From: Methanosarcina mazei S-6
GTDB lineage: Archaea; Halobacteriota; Methanosarcinia; Methanosarcinales; Methanosarcinaceae
Assembly (NCBI RefSeq): GCF_000970205.1
Contig: NZ_CP009512.1
Coordinates: forward strand, 2,852,001-2,916,000
Direction: 5' to 3'
DNA length: 64,000 nucleotides
Below are positions 1 through 13,370 of the stretch, piece after piece (the first letter of the stretch is position 1; each line of letters opens with the position of its first letter). A program made the position numbers and the translations under genes. The notes under the pieces were generated by a model, which saw only the letters and a list, made by a program, of their open reading frames with translations, had not been told where the DNA came from and did no database searches.

Positions 1-170
1 GGGAAGGGAGAGGAGGTTGGAGAGGAATTATTTTGGGTGAGATTAAAAAAATAACTTATAGAATATTCCGTTGCTGCGTATTTGTTTAAATGTATTTTTG
101 GTTTTGAGTAATTTTGTCGAACTTTATAATTCTGTAATTCATTAGAAAAATCAACTACAGTAAAGATAAC

Positions 171-3119
171 TCATTTTGGTTCACAATTCCAAAACCAAGG
201 TAGATCGTCTAATGTAAGACCACAAAATTTTTCTTCCATATAAACTACCCCTTGAGATTGAGCTTCCTTCCAAAATTCCTGTACTGCTTCATTAAATTCC
301 TCAAATACTTCAGGATAATATCTTGTTACTCCAATTAACCGATGATTTATATCGCGACAGCTTCCCATTTCGTTTTTTCGTTCATAATAACCGGATAGTA
401 CTATATCCCACACAATAGCTAGAGCATTATCTATACAATGAGTTAGGATTTTGATTGCTTTTAAAGAAAGTTCATCTTTTGGCTGTTGATCATTAAAAAA
501 TCTAGATAGTAACCAATGCTCTGAATTAAAAATCACATCAAATGGAAGATTGCGTTCTAAACTGTGAACAAAAAGAGGTTTAATGTTTTCATTTACATTG
601 TGAATTTTGGATATGAACGTATGCCCATCAATCTTGAAAGCCTTTGATTCTTTTTCACTACTTGAAAAAAGACTAATAACAACTCCTGGAATTGAAGTGA
701 TGTAAATTTCTGAAGGTCCTCCCAGTATATAATTAAAAAACTCCAACTTTGTGAAATGACCTTTCTCTTCGTCTAATAAAAGAACTGGTCTTGGATAGAT
801 CAGTTTCTTTGTTTCCTCTTCAATTTTTATTTCAGATATTTTTTCAGGCCAATCACTTGAAGCCGTTATTGCTACAGTTGTTAGTTTATCCAAGTTTTTA
901 ATTATTTCGTAAGATCTTTCTCCATTTTCAGAGAGGACTAATAAGGGAACATTATTTAAGAAAATTTTTTTCATATATTCATTTATTTCGTGTTCCCTGT
1001 AACTAAACACTTGGGGTATATAGCCTGTTTCAAGACTTAAGACCCTCTTATCAAGTAATTCGTTTATATATTTTGCATATTCTGCAGGTTTCATTGAATC
1101 TTTACAATGTATCAAATGCATCTCAAGTCCAGAAAGTATCTCTGATTGTAGTTTATCAGTTAATTTACAAAAATTTTCATTTATAATTACAGAAGATCTG
1201 TTAGGAGACAGTGTTAATTTCGCTCTACCTGAAATGTTTACAGATGCGTCAACATGACGGAATAAACAAGCTCCAAAAGCTACATAGTACGGAATTGAAA
1301 AACCTCTTTGGGCAACTAATTTAATATTTTTTTCCTCTTCTGTTACTCTCAAAACGCCTTGTATGCCTTCAAATTTGTTAATTTCGCTGAGATGAACTTT
1401 AAAATATTCGTTTACACGATTATCATCTTCTGGCATTTCTCCTGGCAAAAGAGGTTTATATTTACTTTCTGCTTTATCGGTGTTAATTTTTATTTGATAT
1501 TCTATAAATGGAGCTATTTTTGAAATTATTTCCATTAGCGCTTCAGCAGAAAATGGATGATTGGGCTTTAAGTGCAAAGTTATTTTCGTTCCAGGCTTAG
1601 AGCGTTTAGATTGCCTTTTTATAAAATAATCATAAGCTGTTGGGATTTCAAAATATATTGGTTCGGATAGATTGAACTCATCTTCAAAAGTTTTTCTTCT
1701 ACTCTCAACGGCAAACTTATCGGCAACCATAAAAACTGACAAAATACCGATCCCAAATTCGCTTACAGGATCTATGTCTACATTTTTTTCACGGAAATCT
1801 GAGCTTTGGTAATAACTTCTACCGACTTTCATGAAATAATTCTTAAATATCTCCTCATCCATTCCGATGCCATTATCTTCAACAATTAGTTCATTATTTT
1901 TCAAAGAGACTTCTATACTAGGACGATATCCATTTCCGTCTCTTTTCTCCAGAGATTCTCTATAACGTACAGCATCTACCGAATTCTGTAAAAGCTCTCT
2001 AAGTGCTACAACCGGATCTCCATAGAGTCCTTCCCCCATCAGTAAATCGAGGACTCGACGATAATCAAGTTCAAAACGGAAATCACGATATTCATAACCG
2101 ACAGAATGAATATCGTGATCAACTTTCTCAGGGAGCTTTAATATATATTTTGTCTCTAGATCGCCTCTATAACTTGAAACTAAACGATGACTATCTTCAA
2201 GCTCGTTATCAATTATTTTTATGAACTCTCGAAGTGTTCTTTCATGTTGCGGATGTTTGCAATCAGCTACAATTTTGATTTTCTCGGGTGTAATCTGAAA
2301 TCCAGTTATTGAGAAATGTTTCTTCCATTCATTGATGCTAACTTCATCTTTTGGGTTTATAAAATAGAATAGGAATTTTGGAGTTCTTTCGGGATCAATA
2401 TCCAAGATATCAGCAAGTCGAAATATTATGGCTAAATACTGAACGTTTACTGGTTGCTCTAATACGAAGGTGTCATTTGGCCATAATTTAGTATTATACA
2501 GATCTTTCACTGGAAGCCCATGACTTTCACATACTGTCTTTACCCATTTAGAGTATGAAATGCCTCTCCATGAGATTTCAGAATCTAATTCATATTCTTT
2601 AATTATTTTGTGCGCACGTTGAACATGATTTCTGCGGAGGAAATCAGTAAATGCTTTGTTCTCAATATCAAGTGCTTCTTCATAATCGCCACGGTTTTTC
2701 GCTTCCTCGAACTTTTCATATAATTCTTCATTTGAGGTTAAGAGTTGTTTAAATTCATTAGTTTTAACTATCTCCTTATGCTCACCACGAGAAGCAATCA
2801 TACCGATATCGTGAAGATAGGCAGCGTAAATAAGTATGGAAATTTCAATAGCGTTTAATTGTTTAAGAGTCTCTGGAGGTATTATTCGTCCCATGTTCTC
2901 AATCACATGTATGCTGTGATTAGCATTATGCAATGTGAACTCAGGCATGTTCTCCGGAACTCTATCTAGCAAAGGAGCAGCCTTACGAACAACTGAAATT
3001 ATATTTTGTGAAATTTCGTTATCTTCCAAACAAGTCTCATTAACCTCTTTTTTCTCGATTTCACGAAGCCTCTTAAACAGACCTGTTTGTTGTAGTCTCA
3101 TAATCGCATCTTCAGACAT
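171..3119 (-). CDS. HD-domain / GHKL (Hsp90-like) ATPase fusion protein
   Basis: This 982-residue protein joins two enzymatic modules. Residues about 60-245 look like an HD phosphohydrolase domain: His68 and His71, the HD pair His103-Asp104, His200 and Asp237 are candidate metal ligands. Residues about 365-560 look like a GHKL ATP-binding fold of the Hsp90/MutL/gyrase type: the N box has Glu374, Asn379 and Asp382, the G1 box is DNGIG at 415-419, and a G2-like FGIGILSV follows at 455-462. The C-terminal 400 residues are not recognised. A GGAG site about 11 bases upstream supports the ATG. It stands alone, with a 650-base gap upstream. The HD part could hydrolyse a nucleotide or phosphoester under control of the ATPase clamp; this is inference. 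HD plus Hsp90-like fusions are annotated only generically, so no role is assigned. Confidence 0.85.
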   Translation of the reverse strand: MSEDAIMRLQQTGLFKRLREIEKKEVNETCLEDNEISQNIISVVRKAAPLLDRVPENMPEFTLHNANHSIHVIENMGRIIPPETLKQLNAIEISILIYAAYLHDIGMIASRGEHKEIVKTNEFKQLLTSNEELYEKFEEAKNRGDYEEALDIENKAFTDFLRRNHVQRAHKIIKEYELDSEISWRGISYSKWVKTVCESHGLPVKDLYNTKLWPNDTFVLEQPVNVQYLAIIFRLADILDIDPERTPKFLFYFINPKDEVSINEWKKHFSITGFQITPEKIKIVADCKHPQHERTLREFIKIIDNELEDSHRLVSSYRGDLETKYILKLPEKVDHDIHSVGYEYRDFRFELDYRRVLDLLMGEGLYGDPVVALRELLQNSVDAVRYRESLEKRDGNGYRPSIEVSLKNNELIVEDNGIGMDEEIFKNYFMKVGRSYYQSSDFREKNVDIDPVSEFGIGILSVFMVADKFAVESRRKTFEDEFNLSEPIYFEIPTAYDYFIKRQSKRSKPGTKITLHLKPNHPFSAEALMEIISKIAPFIEYQIKINTDKAESKYKPLLPGEMPEDDNRVNEYFKVHLSEINKFEGIQGVLRVTEEEKNIKLVAQRGFSIPYYVAFGACLFRHVDASVNISGRAKLTLSPNRSSVIINENFCKLTDKLQSEILSGLEMHLIHCKDSMKPAEYAKYINELLDKRVLSLETGYIPQVFSYREHEINEYMKKIFLNNVPLLVLSENGERSYEIIKNLDKLTTVAITASSDWPEKISEIKIEEETKKLIYPRPVLLLDEEKGHFTKLEFFNYILGGPSEIYITSIPGVVISLFSSSEKESKAFKIDGHTFISKIHNVNENIKPLFVHSLERNLPFDVIFNSEHWLLSRFFNDQQPKDELSLKAIKILTHCIDNALAIVWDIVLSGYYERKNEMGSCRDINHRLIGVTRYYPEVFEEFNEAVQEFWKEAQSQGVVYMEEKFCGLTLDDLPWFWNCEPK

Positions 3120-3769
3120 TTATTTGCTCCTCTACTGCCTTCAAAGCTTTTTGACATACAACATGATTAATTTTTTGTTTTTATTTCGCGCATAGCTAGA
3201 TTCATCTTTTCACAACTTGCCGCCTGCCTCGCAGTCATATGGCTGCCCCGTTTTTAAGAAACATCGAAACTCAAACCGGCGACCAAGCCTGTTCAAAAAA
3301 GATATGAAAAACCCACCGCAAAAAAACAGGTCACAGAATAGCAATTACTGAAAAGGACTTAGCAGAAGTATTCAGTGAATTTAGTTAAAAAAGTAAATCA
3401 AATGACTAGTACTAAGAAAAATATATTCCAGGCTGTATATATAATTAGAAGTAATATACTAATTATATTCATTGAAGTTGAGATACGGGCATCCGATCTC
3501 AACATGAAAATGAGTATGCTAAATAGGAAAACCAGGGGAAGGTAGCTTATAATGAATTATAAGCGGTAACAGAAGTGTCGTTTAATTGGATTTAAACATT
3601 AACTATCTTCGCTGCTGCAAAATTGAGAATAATCTGCCTTCCACCTCCCTTCAATACTGAGACAAGAGCCGGGAACCAATCCCCAATAGGTTAATTCCGG
3701 CAAAATGGAAGTCGAGTGAAGGAGATAATCCTTCACTCATTTCTGTAATTTAATACTTTTATTCCTCTC
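3120..3769. other. Intergenic region
   Basis: No coding region is convincing in these 650 bases. The region holds a perfect 20-base palindrome (listed separately), A/T-rich stretches around 3420-3480 that could carry a promoter, and nothing resembling a tRNA or an insertion sequence. Confidence 0.5.
3545..3564. promoter_or_regulatory. Perfect palindrome
   Basis: Two 9-base arms (GCTTATAAT and its complement) flank a GA centre. It is about 180 bases from the end of gyrA and 425 bases upstream of the HD-GHKL gene. It could be a dimeric regulator site or a hairpin in the gyrA 3' region; there is no evidence to choose. Confidence 0.4.
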
Positions 3770-6622
3770 TTAATACTCCTCTTCCTTTTCTTCCTCTTCT
3801 TCCTCTTCTTCCTCTTCTTCCTCTTCTGAGTCTTCGGATTCTGAGTCTTCGGATTCTGAGTCTTCGAATTCTTCCTTTTCCGGTTCTTCCCCGAACTCGT
3901 CTGAGCCTTCGAATTCATCGAGGTCTTCGGATTCGTCTTCTTCGGATTCTGATCCAGGTACCTTTTCTTTTGCTGCTTTTTTAGCAAGGGCGGTCAGTTT
4001 CAGCTTTTCGTCTTCTTTTCCGTTTTTGATCCTTGCCATGCCGCCGACTTTGTCTCCGGACTTAATGTTCATAACCCGTACACCCTGGGTGTTTCTGCCC
4101 TGGATGGAGATGTCTTTTGCGGGGATCCGGATAATGATTCCTTCTGCGCTCGTAAACATGAGTTCATCGTCTTCAGCAACTGATTTGACGTTGGAGACAA
4201 ATCCGTTCCTGAGGTTTGTGACGATCGTGATCACGCCTTTTCCACCGCGGCGGTGCACAGGGTACTGCGAGTATTCCGTCCTTTTCCCGAAGCCGTTATC
4301 GGTGACTGTAAGGAGGGTTGTGGTCTCGTCCACCAGGTCAAGGCTGACAACCTCGTCATCCGGTCCTTCAAGGGTCATACCCCGGACTCCTCTTGCAGTC
4401 CTGCCCATCGGGCGGACATCTTCTTCTGAGAAGCGGATGGCTTTGCCTTTTTTCGAGACCATCATGATTTCCTGCTTTCCGTCGGTAAGGAGGACTTTAA
4501 CAAGCTCGTCACCTTCGTCCAGGCTGACCGCAATGATGCCTGCTCTTCTCGGGTTCCTGAACTCGGACAGTGGAGTCTTCTTAACCGTTCCTGCCCTTGT
4601 TGCCATAAAGAGGTATTTGTCTTCGGCAAATTCTTCAACGGAAATCATGGCATTGACCATTTCGCCTTCCTGGAGCTCAAGGAGGTTTACTATGGCTTTG
4701 CCTCTCGACTGCCGGGAGCCCTCGGGGATCTCATAGACCTTCTGCCAGTAGAGCCTGCCCCTGTTTGTGAAGAAAAGGATATAGTTATGGGTTGACGAAA
4801 TGAAGAGGTTTTCAACAAAATCTTCCTCCTTCATTTCCATGCCGATAATCCCTCTGCCTCCACGGCGCTGCATGGTATAGGTGTCAAGAGGAATGCGCTT
4901 TATGTAGCCGCTGTTTGTGATCGTAACTACAACATCTTCTTCAGGGATAAGGTCTTCATCAGTCACATTTTCCGTGTTATGCACAATCCTTGTCCTGCGG
5001 ATGTCCCCGTATTTATCCTTGAGCTCAGAAAGTTCCGTCCTGATAATTTCGTACTTCAGTTCATCACTTGCCAGGATCTTCCTCAGTTCTTCAATCTGTT
5101 TTACGAGAGCCTCAAGTTCATCAAGGATCTTCCGGGTTTCAAGACCGGTAAGCCTCTGGAGGCGCATCTCAAGGATAGCTTTTGCCTGGACCTCGTCAAG
5201 AGCAAAGTTGTCTATTAAGCCCTGCTTTGCCTGATCGGCGTTTGCAGAACCCTTAATAAGGGCAACAACTGCATCTATATTGTCAAGGGCAATCCTTAAC
5301 CCTTCCAGGATGTGAGCCCTTTCTTCGCTCTTCCTCAGATCATAGAGTGTCCTCTTCTGGATAATTTCCATCCTGTATTCCAGGTAGATCTCGAGAAGCT
5401 GTTTCAGGTTCAGCTCTTTGGGCTTTCCGTCAACAAGGGCGAGGTTGATAACACCAAAAGTGGTTGCCATCTGAGTGTGTTTATAAAGCTGGTTCAGGAC
5501 GACGTTGGGGTTTACACCTCTTGAAAGCTCGACTACAACCCTGATCCCTTCCCTGTCAGACTCATCACGCAGGTCGGAAATTCCGTTAATCACCTTTTCC
5601 CTTACAAGCTGGGCGATGTTTTCAATCAACTTTGCCTTGTTTACCTGATAAGGGAGTTCGGTTACTATAATCTGCTGCCTGTCTTTTTTAAGCTCCTGAA
5701 TTTCGGCAACTGCCCTCATCCTTATAGGGCCTCTGCCTGTCATGTATGCAGACCTTATACCCGCTGTCCCGAGTATGTGTGCGCCTGTGGGGAAGTCAGG
5801 ACCCTTGATAACGGTCATCAGTTCCGAAATCTGTGTTTCGGGGTTTTCGATAAGCATCAGAATTCCGTCGATAACCTCGCTGATATTGTGAGGAGGCATG
5901 TTTGTTGCCATTCCGACGGCAATGCCGGTTGAACCATTTATAAGGAGGTTTGGAAGCCTGGCTGGAAGGACTTCCGGCTCTTTCAGGGACCCGTCATAGT
6001 TAGGAATGAAAGGAACGGTTTCTTTCTCAATATCAACCAGCATCTCTTCCGCGATCCTGTCCATACGGACTTCAGTGTAACGCATCGCAGCAGCCGAGTC
6101 TCCGTCAATTGACCCGAAGTTACCCTGCCCGTCGATCAGAGGGTACCTGAGAGAGAAGTCCTGGACCATGCGCACAATAGTGTCATAAACTGCAGAATCC
6201 CCATGAGGGTGGTACTTACCAAGAACGTCTCCCACAATACGTGCGGATTTTTTGTAAGGCTTGTCATGAGTGATCCCTGACTCATTCATGGAGAAAAGGA
6301 TCCTGCGGTGGACAGGCTTTAAGCCGTCACGGGCATCCGGGAGAGCCCTTCCGACAATTACGCTCATCGCATAATTGATGTAAGAGCGTTTCATCTCGTC
6401 GTCAATAAGGATGGGAGTAACTCCTGCTCTTACAGGCTCCTCATCTTCAGGCTCTTCAGGACCGGTGTCCATTTCGGTTTCATCTTCTAATTCAGAATCT
6501 TCAGTGGTATTTTCTACTGGATCTTCAGTGGTATTTTCTACTGGACTTTCAGGAATAAGAGTTGCCTGGTATGATTTCTTCATTTCTGCTTCTGATTTGT
6601 TTTTGTCTTCATTTTCTGCCAT
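3770..6622 (-). CDS. gyrA: DNA gyrase subunit A
   Basis: GyrA is the breakage-reunion subunit of the A2B2 enzyme that introduces negative supercoils with ATP. The 950-residue product has the winged-helix/tower domain with the catalytic Tyr182 in AAMRYTE, and the GyrA box QRRGGRG at residues 585-591, which marks a true gyrase with DNA-wrapping C-terminal propeller rather than Topo IV. Two parts are unusual: an acidic N-terminal extension of about 65 residues containing a duplicated eight-residue unit (PVENTTED) and a highly acidic Asp/Glu/Ser tail from about residue 885 to the end, encoded by simple repeats. Start ATG lies 11 bases after gyrB, so the two are co-transcribed. Gyrase in Methanosarcina is of bacterial origin (established knowledge). 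Confidence 0.97.
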   Translation of the reverse strand: MAENEDKNKSEAEMKKSYQATLIPESPVENTTEDPVENTTEDSELEDETEMDTGPEEPEDEEPVRAGVTPILIDDEMKRSYINYAMSVIVGRALPDARDGLKPVHRRILFSMNESGITHDKPYKKSARIVGDVLGKYHPHGDSAVYDTIVRMVQDFSLRYPLIDGQGNFGSIDGDSAAAMRYTEVRMDRIAEEMLVDIEKETVPFIPNYDGSLKEPEVLPARLPNLLINGSTGIAVGMATNMPPHNISEVIDGILMLIENPETQISELMTVIKGPDFPTGAHILGTAGIRSAYMTGRGPIRMRAVAEIQELKKDRQQIIVTELPYQVNKAKLIENIAQLVREKVINGISDLRDESDREGIRVVVELSRGVNPNVVLNQLYKHTQMATTFGVINLALVDGKPKELNLKQLLEIYLEYRMEIIQKRTLYDLRKSEERAHILEGLRIALDNIDAVVALIKGSANADQAKQGLIDNFALDEVQAKAILEMRLQRLTGLETRKILDELEALVKQIEELRKILASDELKYEIIRTELSELKDKYGDIRRTRIVHNTENVTDEDLIPEEDVVVTITNSGYIKRIPLDTYTMQRRGGRGIIGMEMKEEDFVENLFISSTHNYILFFTNRGRLYWQKVYEIPEGSRQSRGKAIVNLLELQEGEMVNAMISVEEFAEDKYLFMATRAGTVKKTPLSEFRNPRRAGIIAVSLDEGDELVKVLLTDGKQEIMMVSKKGKAIRFSEEDVRPMGRTARGVRGMTLEGPDDEVVSLDLVDETTTLLTVTDNGFGKRTEYSQYPVHRRGGKGVITIVTNLRNGFVSNVKSVAEDDELMFTSAEGIIIRIPAKDISIQGRNTQGVRVMNIKSGDKVGGMARIKNGKEDEKLKLTALAKKAAKEKVPGSESEEDESEDLDEFEGSDEFGEEPEKEEFEDSESEDSESEDSEEEEEEEEEEEEEKEEEY
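3775..3875. repeat. Simple-sequence repeats coding the GyrA acidic tail
   Basis: A run of CTTCTTCCT-type trinucleotide repeats (3775-3826) is followed by three copies of a 15-base unit (GATTCTGAGTCTTCG and variants). They encode poly-Glu and Ser-Glu-Asp repeats at the GyrA C-terminus. Tracts of this type can change length by slippage. Confidence 0.8.
6490..6545. repeat. 24-base direct repeat in the gyrA 5' coding region
   Basis: Two adjacent identical 24-base units encode the duplicated VENTTED-type segment at GyrA residues about 26-42. It is in frame and lies before the conserved catalytic core. Confidence 0.8.
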
Positions 6623-6633
6623 TTTTCACCACC

Positions 6634-9432
<2,799 letters not shown>

Positions 9433-10542
9433 TCAAATCATGCCCATCTCTTTCAGTCTGTTCGGAAGATAAACCTCGGTTACGAAGTCAAGCCCTTTTC
9501 CTGCAAAAGCCTGCTGTTCAGCCTTCTTCCCTATATCGAGCTGGAGCTGGATCTGTTCTTTCCAGTAATCGGACTCAAAACGCGGGTCGGAAAGCTCACT
9601 CCGGAGAGCGCTTACGTCCTGCTCTGTGAGCTTATCGGTTGAAAGTTCGTATTCCACGATATCAGAAGGCTGAAGCCCCAGGAATTTGGCTGCCGGTGTT
9701 GCCATGAATTCCGAAAGGTGAGCACTTTTTATGGCTCCGTAAGCAACAGAGGCATAGATCCTGTAAGACCAAGGGTCACCGTCAGTAAAAACTGCCACGG
9801 GAATCCCGAGTTCTTCGTTCATGCGCTTGATTATCCTGCGGGTTGACCGTGCAGGCTGACCTTTCAGGTGGACAAGGATTGCGTTATAAGCCTCATCAAA
9901 CCCGTTTTCCATTAAACGCGCATACATACCACCGGTTTCTATGGCAATAATCATGCTCGCATCGTGCTTTTGAAACTCTATGTTTTCCACATTGAAAGGG
10001 ATCTGGTACCCACCTTCTCCCACATCCTTCTGGCAGTGGATATTCCGCTCTCCGCGCTTTGTCTGTTCCGTAATCTCAATCGGCCCGAACATCGTGGCTC
10101 CGTCTTCTTCAGGGCGCATATGGAAATACTCTCTCTGGAGGCTGGTCAGGATTTCCAGGTCCTCTATCAGGCGGTCGCTTTCACCCTGTTCTTTGAATTT
10201 GGCATAGTCCCAGCCTTCGGAAATATAATAAAGTTCTCGAAGTGTTGAGCCACGGTTACGGGCAAGATGCTCGTTTATAAGAAAATCAGTTGCATATGTA
10301 GTCTTCAGGAGCTGGAATGCACCTTTTACGGTTTTTGCGCTTCTTTCGCTTTCCCTGTCTCCGTAGACCCAGACATCGCTCTCGTCGGAATATTCCAGGT
10401 TTGCTTTTGTCCGGCTTGGAAGGCTGACACTCGGGACAACCTCCTCTTCAAACTGGTTATAGATCTTTTCTGCAATCTCAAGGAGTTTTTCCCTGGCAAG
10501 GGCGTCTCCCTTTCTTGTTTTGCTGCCTTTTTCTCCTTCCAT
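9433..10542 (-). CDS. top6A: DNA topoisomerase VI subunit A
   Basis: Top6A is the DNA-cleaving subunit of the A2B2 archaeal type IIB topoisomerase, the relative of Spo11. The 369-residue form has the winged-helix/CAP domain with the likely catalytic tyrosine as the second Tyr of [10 protein letters not shown] (residue 106), and a TOPRIM domain with the metal-binding Glu of IAIETGGMY and the FTDGDPWSY motif. I chose the ATG at 10542 because AGGGTG lies six bases before it and it starts one base after the top6B stop codon; a GTG three codons upstream (10551) would overlap top6B. It is translationally coupled to top6B. Confidence 0.97.
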
Positions 10543-10543
10543 T

Positions 10544-12409
10544 TCAAACACCCTTGAAAGCTTTTGCCCCGGTTACCAGTTCTTCTTCAATCCCTTCTAC
10601 AATCAATTGAGGAAGCTTCTGGAGTTCTTCTTCGCTTGCAGATTCTATTTTATAGCTCAGTACTTTGGAAGACCCTGCAGACGCTGAGATGTCCCAGACA
10701 TAATCGTAATCATTGCCCATGGTCACAACCTTTGGCTCTGGCTTTGCCCCGCTAACTTTACAGGGGAGCATTTCGTGTACCCTGAAAGAATAAGCAGAAG
10801 TCCCGAAGTTCTTGACCTTAATTGCCACATCTACAGTCCCGTCTCCGTTGTTTTTAATTACCCTGTGCACAAGCAGGTTTCCCATGATCTTTGCAACAAC
10901 GGGATTTATGTCAGGGACGTCTTTTTCCAGAACATGTGCAACCTTTGCTGCTAATTTCGGAAGAACCTTTGTAATGATGATCTCTTTTTCCCGGCGCTTC
11001 TTGAGGTTGCTCTGCTTGCTCAGGTAGTGCTTGAGTTTCCTTGCAACTTCTTTGATTGCAAGGTCGATTTCCTCTTTAATCACAGGAATATCTGCAATCG
11101 CGTCCTTTGATTCCGAAGTAAAGGGCACGTTAATGGAAGCAACGTGGATAAGGAGGATAACAGGACCAACAGGAATTCCCCCTCCTGGCTGGTTTAAGCC
11201 GTACTGCTTCCACTTAATGTCCTCCACAGCATGTGTGGTCACACAGCCACCCTGCTGGTAAAGTAGAGGCACACGGTTTGCAAAACGCATGATGCTTATT
11301 TTTTCTTCTTTCGGAAGGTTGCCCCCGTAAGCCATCCCGACTTCCACCACAAAGGGATTTCCCGAATACACAGCCGGTTTCCTTGTGCTTGTAGCAATGA
11401 AATCAACAGTAGTCTCTTTCTCAAGCCCCCGATAGATAAGGTCTTCACCGATAGGAGAAAGACAGTCCGTCGGAGGAGCCATGATCTTTACCTTCTCAAA
11501 AGCCTCGATCAGCTTTCTTGCCTCATGGCGGCCCAGTGCATGAGGGTCGATTTCCGGGTCAAGCCCTGCGGCTTTACAGATTTCCTCCGCAGTAAGCAGC
11601 CCTATTTTACAAAAAGAGTAACGCAGGAACGGAGCAAGTTTCTGGCGCTCAGTGTAGTGGAGCATTTTCATGAGGGTTCCGAGCTCAATGCCTTCAGGAT
11701 GGGGCAGGATTTCTTCCGCAGGCTCAGGCATTTTATCCGTAGCCCTTTCAAAAACTTCTTCGTTGCCATCAGGGTCGATAAGAGTTATCCTGGCATGGGG
11801 GTTTACAATTGCAGTTGCTTTAAGGTATTCGTAAATGGACTGCCTTCTCCCTTTTACATATGCAGCCCTCATCTCAAGCTCAATCTGCGTCCCATGCGGG
11901 CGGAACCAGTCCCTGACCTCGTCTACAAGGATATCAGGTTCATTTGTGCTGGTGTTGATCATGAGCTCATAATAATGTGCAGGAGCAGTCGGGCTGGTTT
12001 TTGAGAGAATTTTAGTGTGCCTGCCTGCTGTCATCTGGGCATAGAGGACAGCTGCCGAGATTCCTATCCCCTGCTGCCCCCTGCTCTGTTTGAGGGCATG
12101 GAACCTTGAGCCGTAGAGCAGTTTTGCAAAGACTTTGGGGATCTGCTCTCTTACAATTCCCGGACCGTTGTCTTCGATAATAACAGTTACATAGTCCGGT
12201 CCTGTCCTCTCGACCTGGACAAGGATATCAGGCAGAATTCCTGCTTCCTCACAGGCATCGAGAGCATTGTCCACTGCTTCTTTTACGGTTGTTATAAGGC
12301 TTCGAGGCGCAGAATCAAAACCCAGGATCTGCCTGTTCTTTTCAAAAAATTCTGCTACACTTATCGATTTTTGTTTTTTGGCGAGTTCTTCTGCAATGGG
12401 GGTTTCCAT
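10544..12409 (-). CDS. top6B: DNA topoisomerase VI subunit B
   Basis: Top6B is the ATPase subunit of topoisomerase VI. In 621 residues it shows the GHKL fold (Glu44, Asn48 region in [17 protein letters not shown] at 81-84; GQQGIGISA at 111-119), a helix-two-turn-helix insert near 270-330, the transducer domain with the [10 protein letters not shown] segment, and a candidate switch lysine in SESKDAIA. The last 100 residues fit the extra Ig-like C-terminal domain known from Methanosarcina Top6B. GAGGT lies about eight bases before the ATG, and TTTTTATAT at about 12460 is a candidate TATA box. It leads the top6BA operon, directly upstream of gyrBA on the same strand. Confidence 0.97.
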
Positions 12410-12844
12410 GAACTTTTACCTCAGGGCTGAAAAATTGATCCGATGTTTAGAATGAATTTGATATAAAAATAAATCTAATGTTTGAAACAAGTCTAATATT
12501 TGAAACAGATGCGGTACTGAATGGATGATAATACTTTTGTGGAGACTTTTATATCTGGAATATCCGGAATATTTAGAATATCCGGAATACTTAGAATATT
12601 CGGAATATATGGAATATATGGAACTGTCCTATCATGAGAGATTTTATATTAATGTTTAAAGCGAAATATACTGATAAAGCAAGTTAGCAGGCTAAAGCGA
12701 AATTTGCTGCCTGAAGCAGGCATTCTTCCTTAATAAAAGTGTGAGGTAATAAATATTTATGCCTGCTAAAAAAGATATCGATTCTTCCAGATCTTTTCCG
12801 GAGTAATATTGTACTTTCAATTGTACTTTCAGGCATTGAAAAAT
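12410..12844. other. Intergenic region upstream of top6B
   Basis: Holds the top6B promoter and a nine-base tandem repeat (12552-12623). No gene is seen. The stretch 12660-12760 has imperfect repeats around GCTAAAGCGAAAT but no RNA gene signature. Confidence 0.5.
12552..12623. repeat. Nine-base tandem repeat, eight units
   Basis: Eight head-to-tail units of the form TATNNNGAA (for example TATCCGGAA, TATTTAGAA, TATATGGAA) lie about 150 bases upstream of the top6B start. Unit length is exact; the middle three bases vary. Confidence 0.9.
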
Positions 12845-13057
12845 TCAGAGTTCCGCACCAATAATTGTCTGGGTTGCGGTTACAGTCTCGCTTTCCCTTA
12901 TCCTGTCCACCACGGCATTGAGAATACTCAGGTCTTTAACGTCTATGATGACGACAAAGTCATACTCCCCAAAAACATGGTAGACGTCCTTGATTCCTTC
13001 TATATTCCTTAATTCCCTGTATGCTGCTTTCTCATATCCGGGCAGCACGTTTATCAT
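12845..13057 (-). CDS. Stand-alone Lrp/AsnC-type RAM domain protein
   Basis: The 70-residue protein matches the ligand-binding (RAM, alpha-beta sandwich) domain of Lrp/AsnC regulators and has no helix-turn-helix. Characteristic features are the INVLPGYEKAAYREL start, the VYHVFGEYDFVVII core strand with the conserved Gly-Glu-Tyr-Asp, and a final strand TVTATQTIIGAE. Stand-alone RAM proteins form oligomers that sense amino acids (family knowledge); the partner is not evident here. No strong ribosome binding site is visible. The next gene is 1.4 kb away on this strand, so it is monocistronic. Confidence 0.85.
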   Translation of the reverse strand: MINVLPGYEKAAYRELRNIEGIKDVYHVFGEYDFVVIIDVKDLSILNAVVDRIRESETVTATQTIIGAEL

Positions 13058-13159
13058 TGATATACCGAAAATGGCATCACAACCTATATTTTATTATGAT
13101 ATTAATGAATTATGAATCTATGGTAAAACAGAGGTATTATTTTGAAAAGCTTATATGAT

Positions 13160-13366
13160 AAATAGCTCGGAGCAGTTGCAAAGTCAGATAACACAAAAAG
13201 AAATTATTCGCATGCTATTAAAGCATTTTGAGAATTTGCAGGTAAAGATCCTGATCAACTCATTATTGAAGCTGAAAAAGAGATTAAACAAGATTTGCTA
13301 ATGCGTCAAAGATATGTAAAAGATCTTGTGAAATTGGAAGGCACCGAAGAAGAGAAGGAGGAATAA
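13160..13366 (+). pseudogene. Tyrosine-recombinase (integrase) N-terminal remnant
   Basis: Read in one frame, this stretch gives SDNTKRNYSHAIKAF, then an in-frame TGA, then EFAGKDPDQLIIEAEKEI and a charged end with a TAA at 13364-13366. That is the pattern of the SAM-like core-binding domain of archaeal tyrosine recombinases (a helix followed by F-x-G-K-x-P-D-x-L). The catalytic domain is missing. A further in-frame TAG lies upstream. It is a truncated and interrupted integrase gene; its last codons overlap the ribosome binding site of the following small gene. Confidence 0.6.
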
Positions 13367-13370
13367 AAGC

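Noticed and set aside
3733-3987. Basic 84-codon frame inside the end of gyrA
   Set aside because: It is the shifted reading of the trinucleotide and 15-base repeats; Lys/Arg repeats are produced by the frame change and there is no ribosome binding site.
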